Assembly: GCA_021651055.1 (NCBI GenBank) | Contig: JAJHOH010000001.1 | Coordinates: 2,170,001 to 2,234,000, forward strand | Direction: 5' to 3' | Source of the DNA: Candidatus Manganitrophus morganii | Lineage (GTDB): Bacteria; Nitrospirota; Nitrospiria; SBBL01; Manganitrophaceae | Length of the DNA: 64,000 nt | Notes under the pieces: model-generated | The model's input: the letters and a program-made list of their open reading frames with translations, nothing else | Database searches by the model: none | What the model was told of the DNA's origin: nothing | In this document: positions 32,979-40,598 of the stretch, in pieces | Numbering within the stretch: position 1 is the first letter of the stretch | Layout of the letters: every line of letters starts with the position of its first letter | Program-made: the position numbers and the translations under genes

Positions 32979-33056
32979 ATTAGGAATCAGGAATCAAAAA
33001 CTTACCCCCAACCGTTCTGCACTTGATTCCTCATTGAGCGATTCCTCATTCCTAAT
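32979..33056. repeat. Long inverted repeat after pseudokinase gene
   Basis: Arms of 17 bases, 32979-32995 and 33040-33056, match at 16 of 17 positions when one is reverse-complemented (ATTAGGAATCAGGAATC against ATTAGGAATGAGGAATC). A second partial arm (GATTCCTCATT at 33024-33034) lies within. It may be a miniature mobile remnant, or act as a terminator between the kinase and methyltransferase genes. Confidence 0.6.
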
Positions 33057-33067
33057 CGCCCTCTCGC

Positions 33068-33096
33068 TTGACCTTTGATTTCCACCCCGATATACT
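33068..33096 (+). promoter_or_regulatory. Promoter of O-methyltransferase gene
   Basis: TTGACC (33068-33073), exactly 17 bases, TATACT (33091-33096). The start of transcription near 33103 lies 22 bases before the ATG at 33125 and excludes the upstream in-frame TTG at 33068, which would be inside the -35. Confidence 0.6.
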
Positions 33097-33124
33097 CCCC
33101 CTATTCAAATTTTGGGGATTTTTA

Positions 33125-34102
33125 ATGGGTCGGGAAATTTCGGCGCCGTCGCTTTTCCAGTTGGGATATTATTGGGAGGCGAAAATCTTTTTGACCTCCG
33201 TGAAGCTCGATCTCTATACCCCGATGGGGAGCGGGCCGAAGACGGCGGCGGAGATCGCGTCGGCCATCGGGGCCGATCCTGAAAACCTCGAACGTCTTCT
33301 TGATTCCCTGGTGGCGATCGGTCTCATCCACCGCGAAGGGATACGCTACGCCAATACGCCGGTGGTGGCGGAGTTTCTCGTGAAGACCAGCCCCTTTTAT
33401 ATGGGGGAGCTGATGCTGCTTCAGGATGAAGAGTGGGAGTCCTGGGGGAAGCTGGAAGAGGTGGTGCGAACCGGAAAGCCGCCGGTGAAGGGGAATATTT
33501 TCATGAACCGCCCGGAGGTCGGGGAGAAGATTTTGCGAGTCCTCGATCGAATGGCGAAACGGGTCGCCCCGAGCCTGGCGGAGCGGATCGATCTCTCCGG
33601 CTACAAAACCTTCCTCGATGTCGGCGGAGGCGCCGGGACCTTTTCAATGGCTTTCTGCAAGCGGTATCCCCATCTGCACGGGACCCTTTTTGACCTTCCG
33701 CAGACCCTCGCGACGACACAGAAGAATATCGACAAAGAGAAGATGAGCGATCGGATCACGTTGGTCGGCGGCAACTTCAACCGGGACGAGCTCCCCGGGA
33801 CGTTCGACGTCGTCTTCCTCTCCGACATCCTCCACTATCAAACTTCAGAGGAGAATGCAGCCCTCTTCCAGAAGCTCTCCCGCGCCGCGAATCCGGGCGG
33901 GCTGATCATCGTCAAAGATATGTTTCTGAACGAAGATGCATCGAACCCCGGCTGGAATGCGATTTTCTCCATCCATATGATGGTCTATTCCGAAAAGGGG
34001 CGCTGCTTCTCGGGATCGGAAATCCGCGGATGGTTGGAGAAGGCGGGATTCCACTGGGTGACGGAGATGGAACGGAACACCGTTTTAACGGCAATCAAGT
34101 AA
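33125..34102 (+). CDS. SAM-dependent O-methyltransferase (dimerising type)
   Basis: A 325-residue methyltransferase of the plant-type O-methyltransferase/acetylserotonin group. The N-terminal winged-helix dimerisation domain starts APSLFQLGYYWEAKIFLTSV and includes KTAAEIASAIGADPENLERL and LDSLVAIGLIHREG. The SAM-binding domain starts at about residue 160 with TFLDVGGGAGTFSMAFCKRY, followed by DRITLVGGNFNRDELPGTFD and LSDILHYQ. The ATG at 33125 was chosen from the promoter position and family start. Its substrate is unknown. A DUF420 membrane protein follows after 13 bases, so the two are co-transcribed. Confidence 0.85.
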   Translation: MGREISAPSLFQLGYYWEAKIFLTSVKLDLYTPMGSGPKTAAEIASAIGADPENLERLLDSLVAIGLIHREGIRYANTPVVAEFLVKTSPFYMGELMLLQDEEWESWGKLEEVVRTGKPPVKGNIFMNRPEVGEKILRVLDRMAKRVAPSLAERIDLSGYKTFLDVGGGAGTFSMAFCKRYPHLHGTLFDLPQTLATTQKNIDKEKMSDRITLVGGNFNRDELPGTFDVVFLSDILHYQTSEENAALFQKLSRAANPGGLIIVKDMFLNEDASNPGWNAIFSIHMMVYSEKGRCFSGSEIRGWLEKAGFHWVTEMERNTVLTAIK

Positions 34103-34115
34103 CCAGGAGGAGACC

Positions 34116-34823
34116 ATGAAGGAAATGTTGACCGCGCCCGGATTTCTCTCGCCCTACGGAACGTGGGGGGCGGATATCTCGTCGGTCATGGCATGGGTTT
34201 TCACCCTGCTTTTTATCTATGGTTGGTATGCCGGCAAAAAGCATCAGGGACAACGCCACCATCTGGTGACCCTCTGGGGGATGGTCGCGATGCTCGGCTA
34301 CTTCACCCTCTACTATCTCGCACGCGGATTGGGGGCCCTTTCGCTGGAGGGGAAGGAAGGCTTCGGAGGGCCTGATTGGGTTTACAATTATATCTTCTCG
34401 CCGATGCTGACGATCCACATCTTGGTCATCTCGGTCGGTCTGGTCCTGGCGGTTTATATGATCGTCCTGGGCTTCCGATCGTCGTTTAAAAAGGGGAGTG
34501 AGCGCTACCTGAAAGTGGAGCCGTTGAAGATGGGGAGAAAAGGCTTCAACTATACACTCGCGGGGGCGGCGGCCCTCTTCGGCCTCTTTGCGCTCATACG
34601 CTGGAGCGGATCGATGGGGCGGCTGGTCGTCTATATTTCCGGCTTCGGTCTGGTGGCCGGCGTCCTCTTTATGGAACGGGGGATCGAGCGATGGATCCCG
34701 GATGCCGCCACGCGCCATCGAAAAATGGGGGCGTTCACGATGGTCCTCTACGTGATCGCGTTGGTCACGAGCACAGTCACCTACGTGATGCTTTACTACA
34801 TCTACCCGGTGAAAGAACATTAA
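34116..34823 (+). CDS. DUF420 membrane protein
   Basis: A 235-residue inner-membrane protein with about six helices. The pattern of conserved His residues in or near helices (HHLVTLWGMVAMLGYFTLYY; MLTIHILVISVGLVLAVYMI; RHRKMGAFTMVLYVIALVTS) fits DUF420, a family related to haem-copper oxidase-associated membrane proteins such as YozB. The ATG has CCAGGAGGAGACC immediately upstream, a strong ribosome-binding site. It is the second gene after the O-methyltransferase and ends at a terminator-like palindrome (34852-34880). Function is not established. Confidence 0.75.
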   Translation: MKEMLTAPGFLSPYGTWGADISSVMAWVFTLLFIYGWYAGKKHQGQRHHLVTLWGMVAMLGYFTLYYLARGLGALSLEGKEGFGGPDWVYNYIFSPMLTIHILVISVGLVLAVYMIVLGFRSSFKKGSERYLKVEPLKMGRKGFNYTLAGAAALFGLFALIRWSGSMGRLVVYISGFGLVAGVLFMERGIERWIPDAATRHRKMGAFTMVLYVIALVTSTVTYVMLYYIYPVKEH

Positions 34824-34851
34824 GATAAAATAGGTCGATCTGTTTACCCTC

Positions 34852-34886
34852 GTAGAGACGTCCCGCCGGGACGTCTCTACTTTTTT
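34852..34886 (+). terminator. GTAGAGACG palindrome plus T run: terminator
   Basis: A 29-bp palindrome with arms GTAGAGACGTCCC and GGGACGTCTCTAC (13-bp stem, 3-base loop) followed at once by TTTTTT. It lies 28 bases after the DUF420 stop. It belongs to a repeat type related to, but distinct from, the GTAGGGGCG family here: the same GTAG...CTAC ends with other arms. Confidence 0.8.
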
Positions 34887-35117
34887 GATGCCGGACCACA
34901 TAAACCCCCCGCCGTGATGTGCATCGCTGAGACGATGCACCCTCGGCCTTCTCAACCTCTGCCGTAATGCCTGCCGTTTTGAAACCAGCGGTATTCTGTG
35001 TAAAAACGCATCGGATTTCTTCTCGATAGACGAGCGACTTATCTCATTCGGATCCGGTCAGGCCGATGATCCAATCTGCTGAGCTGGAGCCGCGCATTTC
35101 TTGCCCAGGGCTGCAAG

Positions 35118-35131
35118 TCACACATGCGTGA
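35118..35131 (+). promoter_or_regulatory. Candidate activator site upstream of sigma-54 promoter
   Basis: TCACACATGCGTGA is a near-perfect dyad about 80 bases before the -24 element, the usual distance for an enhancer-binding protein. Dyad and spacing are seen; the binding protein is unknown (the NtrX-like regulator at 39206-40585 is one candidate). Confidence 0.35.
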
Positions 35132-35198
35132 TCGGTGCATGTTCATGACGATCGCTCACCTTATTAAGGCAAAAAGCAAATCTTGTGTACGGATGGGC

Positions 35199-35214
35199 TG
35201 GCACTTACTTTGCA
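35199..35214 (+). promoter_or_regulatory. Sigma-54 promoter (-24/-12)
   Basis: TGGCAC, five bases (TTACT), TTGCA: every fixed position of the TGGCAC-N5-TTGCW consensus is matched, with GG and GC 12 bases apart. Transcription would start near 35225, about 33 bases before the ATG of the small membrane protein. Confidence 0.75.
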
Positions 35215-35257
35215 ATTTAACTTTATTATTGTTCATGATTTGCTGAAAGGAGACACG

Positions 35258-35416
35258 ATGCTTTGGACCATTTTTGTAATCCTGCTCATCCTCTGGGCGC
35301 TCGGCTTCAGCTTGAACCTGGCGGGGGGAGTGATCCATGCCCTGCTGGTGATCGCCGCCGTGTTGCTCGTTGTTCAGCTTCTGACCGGGAGAAGGACCGT
35401 CGGTCCCCCTCCATAA
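35258..35416 (+). CDS. lmo0937-type small membrane protein
   Basis: A 52-residue protein: MLWTIFVILLILWALGFSLN, then LAGGVIHALLVIAAVLLVVQ and LLTGRRTVGPPP. Two short hydrophobic segments with a central Gly-rich turn and a basic tail match the lmo0937 family, widespread tiny membrane proteins often linked to stress. The ATG has GAAAGGAG 5-6 nt upstream. The frame is open upstream to 35183 but that part crosses the sigma-54 promoter. It is followed by a strong hairpin and then the AsmA-like gene. Confidence 0.8.
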   Translation: MLWTIFVILLILWALGFSLNLAGGVIHALLVIAAVLLVVQLLTGRRTVGPPP

Positions 35417-35448
35417 CGCAACGCCATCCGTTTTTTTGGTCTACTGCC

Positions 35449-35491
35449 CCCCCGTCCTGTCTGCCCGTTTTTTGATCGGACGGGACGGGGG
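35449..35491. other. GC-rich hairpin between small protein and AsmA-like gene
   Basis: CCCCCGTCCTGTC (35449-35461) pairs with GACGGGACGGGGG (35479-35491): a 13-bp stem with one G-T wobble and a 17-base loop holding a T run. No T run follows the stem on the plus strand, so it may attenuate rather than terminate transcription into the AsmA-like gene. Confidence 0.5.
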
Positions 35492-35553
35492 CGCTTCCAA
35501 GAGCAGCAAAAGAGAAGTCCGCCGAAGCGGCTGTCATACGAGGAGAGGTCCCC

Positions 35554-37929
35554 ATTAAAAATAAATCATGGTTTAGGGGAGAGACGCGGCGGCCGGCTTG
35601 GGCCGCCCTCTTTTTGTTGCTGCTCGCCTTTTTTCTGTTTGTCCTCCCGGAATGGATCACCCTCAATCGGCTCATCCCTTTTTTCTCCGAGCGATTACAA
35701 CAAGCGATCGGCCGACCTTTTTCCGTCGACGAGATTCGCGTCTCGTTCCTGACAGGCTCTGAAATTCGGCTCCGGAGCGTTGTGATCGGGGCGGAGGAAG
35801 AAGCGCGGCCGATTGCAGAAGTCCAAGAGATTCGAATCGGATTTCGGCTTCTTCCTCTCCTCTGGAAGCGGATGGAGATTGTGGAGATTCATCTGATCGA
35901 GCCGACCGTCTCTCTGATTCGAGATCGGAACGGGGAGTGGAACTTCAAGGATCTCCTTCCGAAGAGGGAAAGGGAAGCGGGCAAAGGATGGAAGGTGGCG
36001 AACCGATCGAGGATCGTTACTCTACGGCAAGGGAGGCTTTCCCTCCTCGATCATGCTCTTTCCGGCGGCCCTGTGGAATGGACGGCCCAACGGATAGAAG
36101 CCCGGATCCGTCGTCCTTTTTGGGATGGAAAGGTGGGCGTAAAGATCGATATCCCCTCCGTCTGGCAAGGAATCTTGGTCGACAAGGCGACCCATCTGCA
36201 GGTGGATGGGAGCGTGGAGGAGGAAGGGGGGTTCTTAGGCTTCACACGAGAGACAGCCCATTTCATCGTGACGCTCATTCGTTTCGACTCCGATCTGATT
36301 CAGCCCTATCTTTCCGAAGCGGTTCCCTCTTTTGTGTTCGAGTGGGGCTGGGTTACCATTGATGCGCCGGGCGCCGACCTGTTCCGGCTCCACCGGCTGT
36401 TTCGCTCGCCGGAAACGCATCTGGCGGGAGAGTCGAAACAGATTTCCGTCACCCTCTCCAAAGACCTTCCGCCGGTTGCAGTCGATCAAGCCTTGTGGCG
36501 TTATGATCGCCGGGAGGGGCACATCACCCTTTACCACACACATTTCTTGGACTCCACCCTCACGAAGACTACCGGATTATTGAAACCGTTCACAGAGGGT
36601 CGACTGGAGATTCAAACCTCGGGAGAAGTCTCCCTCTCGGATGCTGCGGAGGTTGCGTATAAACGCTTCGGGAACGAGCGGCTCAAGCGGCTCCAAACCG
36701 GCGGTTCCGTTGAGACCGATCTCAAGATAAAAATTCCCCTGAAGGCCCCCTCTCAGACAGAATTCCATGGCCGTCTTTTGGTTCGCGACGGAACGCTGAC
36801 CCCCTTCTCCGCATTTCGGCCGATCCAGAAAATTAAAGGGACCGTCCGGGTGGAGGGAAAACAGCTTTTGATCGAGAGCGCCGAAGGGGGATGGGGGACA
36901 GGCCGGCTGGTGGGAAACGGGAAGATGCCCGACCTCTATGAGGAAGGGGTCGAGTTCGATCTTCACGCCACAACCCTCGATTGGGATGCGCTCCGCCTTC
37001 CCCCCGACGCGGTGGAAGCTGCGCGCGCGGGTGACCGACCGAAGGAGCCGAGGCCGATCTCCCCGGAGCCCGATCAGGATGATCATGAGGAGAGTGGCTA
37101 TGCAGTCGGGCTGCTTCGGATCGATCACCTTAAGATAAATGAGTATGATTTCTTAAATTGGCAGAGCGCGATGATCTATCGGGAGAAGACGCTGCAATTT
37201 CGGGAGACCGAAGCCGATTTTGCGGGGGGGATCTTCAGGGCCGATTTCGCCCAGGTCTATTTTCGGCGGGACGGATCGGTGGCGCTGGCGCTGACCCCCA
37301 AGCTGGAGCAGATCAATGTGGCCGCGTTTCTGAGCGATTTTCGCGGAGACGGAGAGCGGCCGATCATGTCGGGACGGGGACTCATGGCGGGGGGCCTGAA
37401 TACCGAAGGGAATAATCTCCAGGAGTTTAAAAAGAATCTGGAGGGAAATCTGATCGTCTACCTGGAGAAGGGGACGATCTATCGGTTCAGGGCGTTGGCC
37501 CGGATTTTCGCATTGATGAATCTTCGCTCCCTTCCCGATCCCGATGTAAAGGGGATCAAATACGATGTCCTCTCCGGAAGCTTGAGCATCGAGCGGGGGA
37601 AAGTCGCGCTGCACGACACCGTTCTCTTCGGTAAGGATGTCCGTGTCATCGCCAATGGGAAGATCGATCTTGTAAAGAACGAGTTCGATCTTTTGATGGG
37701 GGTTCAGGTCTTCCGGCTGGTGGATGATATTCTCAAGCAGCTTCCCGTCGCCGGACCGATCTTGCTCGGCAAAGACCAGATGTTCATCGCCTCCTACTTT
37801 GAAGTCGAGGGGAAGCTGACCGACCCGAGGGTTCGATTCCGGCCGTTTAAGAGCATCAAAGAATCGACCCTGGCGGTGCTGCGGCGCGCCCTCACCTACC
37901 CGGTTCGGCCGGAGGAGTTCAGTGGATGA
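35554..37929 (+). CDS. AsmA-like/DUF748 inner-membrane-anchored protein, ATT start
   Basis: A 791-residue AsmA-family protein, thought to help move lipids across the periplasm. The N-terminus reads, from the proposed start, (M)KNKSWFRGETRRPAWAALFL and then LLLAFFLFVLPEW: basic, then one membrane helix. The AsmA entry follows (IPFFSERLQQAIGRPFSVDE; IRLRSVVIG) and the C-terminal AsmA_2-like part has FAQVYFRRDGSVAL, LKNLEGNLIVYLEKGTIYRF-like sequence, SGSLSIERGKVALHD and LAVLRRALTYP. There is no ATG, GTG or usable TTG before the helix: the first TTG (35614) lies inside it. ATT at 35554 has AGGAGAGG 5 nt upstream and is the only start that gives a whole signal anchor. Confidence 0.8.
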   Translation: MKNKSWFRGETRRPAWAALFLLLLAFFLFVLPEWITLNRLIPFFSERLQQAIGRPFSVDEIRVSFLTGSEIRLRSVVIGAEEEARPIAEVQEIRIGFRLLPLLWKRMEIVEIHLIEPTVSLIRDRNGEWNFKDLLPKREREAGKGWKVANRSRIVTLRQGRLSLLDHALSGGPVEWTAQRIEARIRRPFWDGKVGVKIDIPSVWQGILVDKATHLQVDGSVEEEGGFLGFTRETAHFIVTLIRFDSDLIQPYLSEAVPSFVFEWGWVTIDAPGADLFRLHRLFRSPETHLAGESKQISVTLSKDLPPVAVDQALWRYDRREGHITLYHTHFLDSTLTKTTGLLKPFTEGRLEIQTSGEVSLSDAAEVAYKRFGNERLKRLQTGGSVETDLKIKIPLKAPSQTEFHGRLLVRDGTLTPFSAFRPIQKIKGTVRVEGKQLLIESAEGGWGTGRLVGNGKMPDLYEEGVEFDLHATTLDWDALRLPPDAVEAARAGDRPKEPRPISPEPDQDDHEESGYAVGLLRIDHLKINEYDFLNWQSAMIYREKTLQFRETEADFAGGIFRADFAQVYFRRDGSVALALTPKLEQINVAAFLSDFRGDGERPIMSGRGLMAGGLNTEGNNLQEFKKNLEGNLIVYLEKGTIYRFRALARIFALMNLRSLPDPDVKGIKYDVLSGSLSIERGKVALHDTVLFGKDVRVIANGKIDLVKNEFDLLMGVQVFRLVDDILKQLPVAGPILLGKDQMFIASYFEVEGKLTDPRVRFRPFKSIKESTLAVLRRALTYPVRPEEFSG

Positions 37930-39195
37930 TCAGACGCAAACGATCTCGGCGAGCAATTCCAAATGCCCCGTCTGCGGGAACATGTCAAAGGGTTGGAGCC
38001 TTCTGAGAAGATATCCCCGGTCGAGGAGGATTCGTGTGTCGCGTGCAAACGTGGCAGGGTCGCAGGAGAGGTAGAGGATTTTCTGTGGCGCGAGGGAGAG
38101 GATTCCTTGCATGACCGCTTTGCCGGCCCCTTCGCGCGGCGGGTCGAGAAAAATTTGAGAGAACGGCTTCTTCTCTTTGACAGCGCGCCGCACCCCCTCT
38201 TCGGAGGCAGAGACTTGAAGGGTGACATTGGTGAGGCCGGCGGTCTGAAGATTCCGTCGGGCGTCCTCCACGGCGGCGCGGTTTCCTTCGACGGCCGTCA
38301 CCCTCCCCGCGCGTTCAGCAAGGAAGAGGGTAAAATTGCCGATCCCGCTGTAGAGTTCCAAGAGGCGATCGTTCTCGGACGGCGCGGACCAATCGAGGAG
38401 CGTTTCGATTAGAAGCCGGTTGACGGCGGGGTTCACCTGCGAGAAGGCGCGCTCGCTGATCCGGAAGCGCTTCTCGAGGACGGTGTCGATCAGGAAATTC
38501 TCTCCGAAAACATGCCAGCCCCGCCGGTTGCCGACGACGACCCCCTTTAACGGAAGCGCTTGCCGCACGGTTTCGTAGAAGTGTTCCGCGCGATCCTGCG
38601 GAAACTGATCGCCGCGCAGGACAATGAGAAAGTCGCCGGAGGGGAGCGCCTGCAGTTCGATCTCTTCGAGCCGGTCGCGCTGGAGGGAGCGGAGCATCGC
38701 TTCAATCGCTGCATTCAGGGGGGCGATGAGAAGCGGGCAGCGGTCGATCGAAACGATTTCATGGCTCTTCTGCCGATAGTAGCCGAGCTCGCCTCGCTCG
38801 ACCTTAAGTTGTGTCCGGGTCCGATAGTGAAACGGGAGGGGAGAAGGAATGGGTGGAAGGAGATCATACGACGTGATCTTCCCTATTCGCGCCAGGACCT
38901 CCCGCATCGCCTCGACTTTGTAGCGAAGCTGCCCTTCTTCCGGGAGGTGCTGGAGCTGGCAGCCCCCGCAGATCGTGAAAACCGGGCAGGGGGCTTCTCT
39001 CCGCTCGGGGGAGGGGGTGATGATCCGGACGATCTCCGCCTCGGCGTATTCTTTCTTTTCTCGGACGATTTCCGCTTCGACCGTCTCCCCCGGAAGGGTG
39101 TAGGGGACGAAGATCACGCGGCCTTCGTGCCGGGCCAAGCCGTCGCCGCCATGAACGATCTTTTCGATTTGAAGGGAAAGAATACGATTCGGCAA
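37930..39195 (-). CDS. rlmD: 23S rRNA (uracil-1939-C5) methyltransferase, RlmD/RumA type
   Basis: A 421-residue class I methyltransferase. The N-terminal TRAM domain covers about residues 5-60 (IEKIVHGGDGLARHEGRVIF). Cys70, Cys76, Cys79 (PCPVFTICGGCQLQHL) and a Cys in SIDRCPLL near 150 are the [4Fe-4S] ligands. The SAM loop is LLELYSGIGNFTLFLAERAG, followed by IFLDPPREGAGKAVMQGI, and LSCDPATFARD holds the catalytic Cys. RlmCD and TrmA are close relatives; assignment to U1939 is by family likeness. The start is TTG at 39195, overlapping nothing, 10 bases past the NtrX stop. Last gene of the envelope operon. Confidence 0.9.
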   Translation of the reverse strand: MPNRILSLQIEKIVHGGDGLARHEGRVIFVPYTLPGETVEAEIVREKKEYAEAEIVRIITPSPERREAPCPVFTICGGCQLQHLPEEGQLRYKVEAMREVLARIGKITSYDLLPPIPSPLPFHYRTRTQLKVERGELGYYRQKSHEIVSIDRCPLLIAPLNAAIEAMLRSLQRDRLEEIELQALPSGDFLIVLRGDQFPQDRAEHFYETVRQALPLKGVVVGNRRGWHVFGENFLIDTVLEKRFRISERAFSQVNPAVNRLLIETLLDWSAPSENDRLLELYSGIGNFTLFLAERAGRVTAVEGNRAAVEDARRNLQTAGLTNVTLQVSASEEGVRRAVKEKKPFSQIFLDPPREGAGKAVMQGILSLAPQKILYLSCDPATFARDTRILLDRGYLLRRLQPFDMFPQTGHLELLAEIVCV

Positions 39196-39205
39196 AGCCG
39201 GGTCT

Positions 39206-40585
39206 TTACTCCCCTCCCGGCGCCTCGATGCCGAGGAACTTCATCTTGCGATAAAGGTAGGTGCGCTCGATCTGGAGGGCCTCCGCCGTCTGGTTGACGT
39301 TCCAGCTGTTTTCCTGGAGCTTGGCAAGAATGTATTTCTTCTCGAAGACATTGCGCGCCTCTTTGAGCGAGCCGGGCGCGCCCCCCTCCACGGGGGGGAA
39401 GGAGTTGTCTTCGGGAGGGAGCCCTTCGGTCACAAATTCGGGGAGATCCTGTGGGAGGATCACCGGCGAGGCGACCATAATCATCAAACGTTCAACGATA
39501 TTCTTCAGCTCACGGACATTCCCGGGCCAGTGATACCGCTTCAACACGGCAATCGCCTCGGGAGAGAAACGCTTCGGCTTGATCCCCTGCTCCTGCGAGA
39601 GCTCTTTGGTAAAATATTCCAGCAGCATCGGGATATCTTCGGCCCGCTCGCGCAGCGGGGGGACATGAAGCGGGATCACGTTCAATCGGTAATAGAGGTC
39701 TTCCCGGAAGGTTCCTTTTTTGATCTCCTCGGCGAGGTTCTTGTTCGAGGCGGCGATGACCCGGACGTCGACCTTGACCCGCTCGCTCCCGCCGACCCGG
39801 TAATATTCCTGCTCCTGTAGAACGCGGAGGACCTTCGATTGGGTCGCCAGCGCCATATCGGCAATTTCATCCAGAAAGAGGGTCCCGCCGTCGGCGAGCT
39901 CGAACTGCCCCTTCTTTTGGTGATTCGCTCCGGTGAACGCCCCCCGCTCGTAGCCGAAGAGCTCGCTTTCGATCAGGGTTTCGGGGATGGCGGCGCAGTT
40001 GATTTCGAGAAACGGCTGCGCGCGGCGAGGACTTTGGCTGTGGATCGCGCGGGCAACGAGCTCTTTCCCGGTGCCGTTCTCCCCCGAGATCAAGACGCGG
40101 CTCTGCGCCGGCCCCGCCATGCCGATCTGCTCCCGCAATCGGATGATCGTGGGGCTCGCTCCGATCATTTCATTTTTCTTCTCCACCAGCCGCTTGAGGC
40201 TGCGGTTTTCCTGCCGGAGCCGAAATTCGGTGAGGGCGTGCTTCACCATCAAGACGACTTTTTGAAGGGAGATCGGTTTCTCGATGTAGTCGTAGGCGCC
40301 GAGTTTGATCGTCTTGACGGCGGTCTCGATCGAGCCGTGCCCCGACATCATCACGACAACCAGCTCGGGGAAGAGAACTTTCAGCCGTTTGAGGGTTTCA
40401 ATCCCATCCGGCTCCGGCATCCAGATATCGAGCAAAACCAGCGCCGGCGGCTGAGATTGAACTTGGCGAATCGCCGCCGCGCCATGCTCCGCGGTGACGA
40501 CGGTATACCCCTCATCCATCAAGACCCCCGAGAGGGTCGAGAGGATCGAAGGCTCGTCGTCGACGATCAGAATTGTTTCCGACAT
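39206..40585 (-). CDS. ntrX: Sigma-54 response regulator, NtrX/NtrC type
   Basis: A 459-residue enhancer-binding protein. The receiver domain (1-120) has acceptor Asp53 (LLDIWMPEPDG), the AAA+ domain (about 140-370) has GENGTGKE Walker A, GAFTGA at 214-219 (sigma-54 contact) and GGTLFLDEIAD Walker B, and the end (about 410-455) is a Fis-type helix-turn-helix (WNVNQTAEALQIERTYLYRK). The ATG at 40585 (MSETILIVDD) starts the receiver; the frame extends 12 codons further but without support. It lies 13 bases after the kinase gene. NtrX versus NtrC is decided by the neighbouring NtrY-like kinase. Confidence 0.93.
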   Translation of the reverse strand: MSETILIVDDEPSILSTLSGVLMDEGYTVVTAEHGAAAIRQVQSQPPALVLLDIWMPEPDGIETLKRLKVLFPELVVVMMSGHGSIETAVKTIKLGAYDYIEKPISLQKVVLMVKHALTEFRLRQENRSLKRLVEKKNEMIGASPTIIRLREQIGMAGPAQSRVLISGENGTGKELVARAIHSQSPRRAQPFLEINCAAIPETLIESELFGYERGAFTGANHQKKGQFELADGGTLFLDEIADMALATQSKVLRVLQEQEYYRVGGSERVKVDVRVIAASNKNLAEEIKKGTFREDLYYRLNVIPLHVPPLRERAEDIPMLLEYFTKELSQEQGIKPKRFSPEAIAVLKRYHWPGNVRELKNIVERLMIMVASPVILPQDLPEFVTEGLPPEDNSFPPVEGGAPGSLKEARNVFEKKYILAKLQENSWNVNQTAEALQIERTYLYRKMKFLGIEAPGGE

Positions 40586-40598
40586 AGCAACGCTCTCA

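Larger units (their letters stand above)
34887..35257. other. Long regulatory intergenic before small membrane protein
   Basis: No gene was found. It holds an 8-bp inverted repeat (GTGCATCG, 6-base loop, CGATGCAC, 34919-34940), a near-palindromic TCAC...GTGA site at 35118-35131 and a sigma-54 promoter at 35199-35214. Short frames in the interval have no ribosome-binding sites or family resemblance. Confidence 0.6.

Noticed and set aside
34887-35257. Small genes in the intergenic region before the sigma-54 promoter
   Set aside because: All frames are short, without ribosome-binding sites or recognisable features.
39196-39206. Promoter immediately before rlmD
   Set aside because: The gap to the NtrX-like gene is only 10 bases; rlmD is most simply read as the last gene of the operon.
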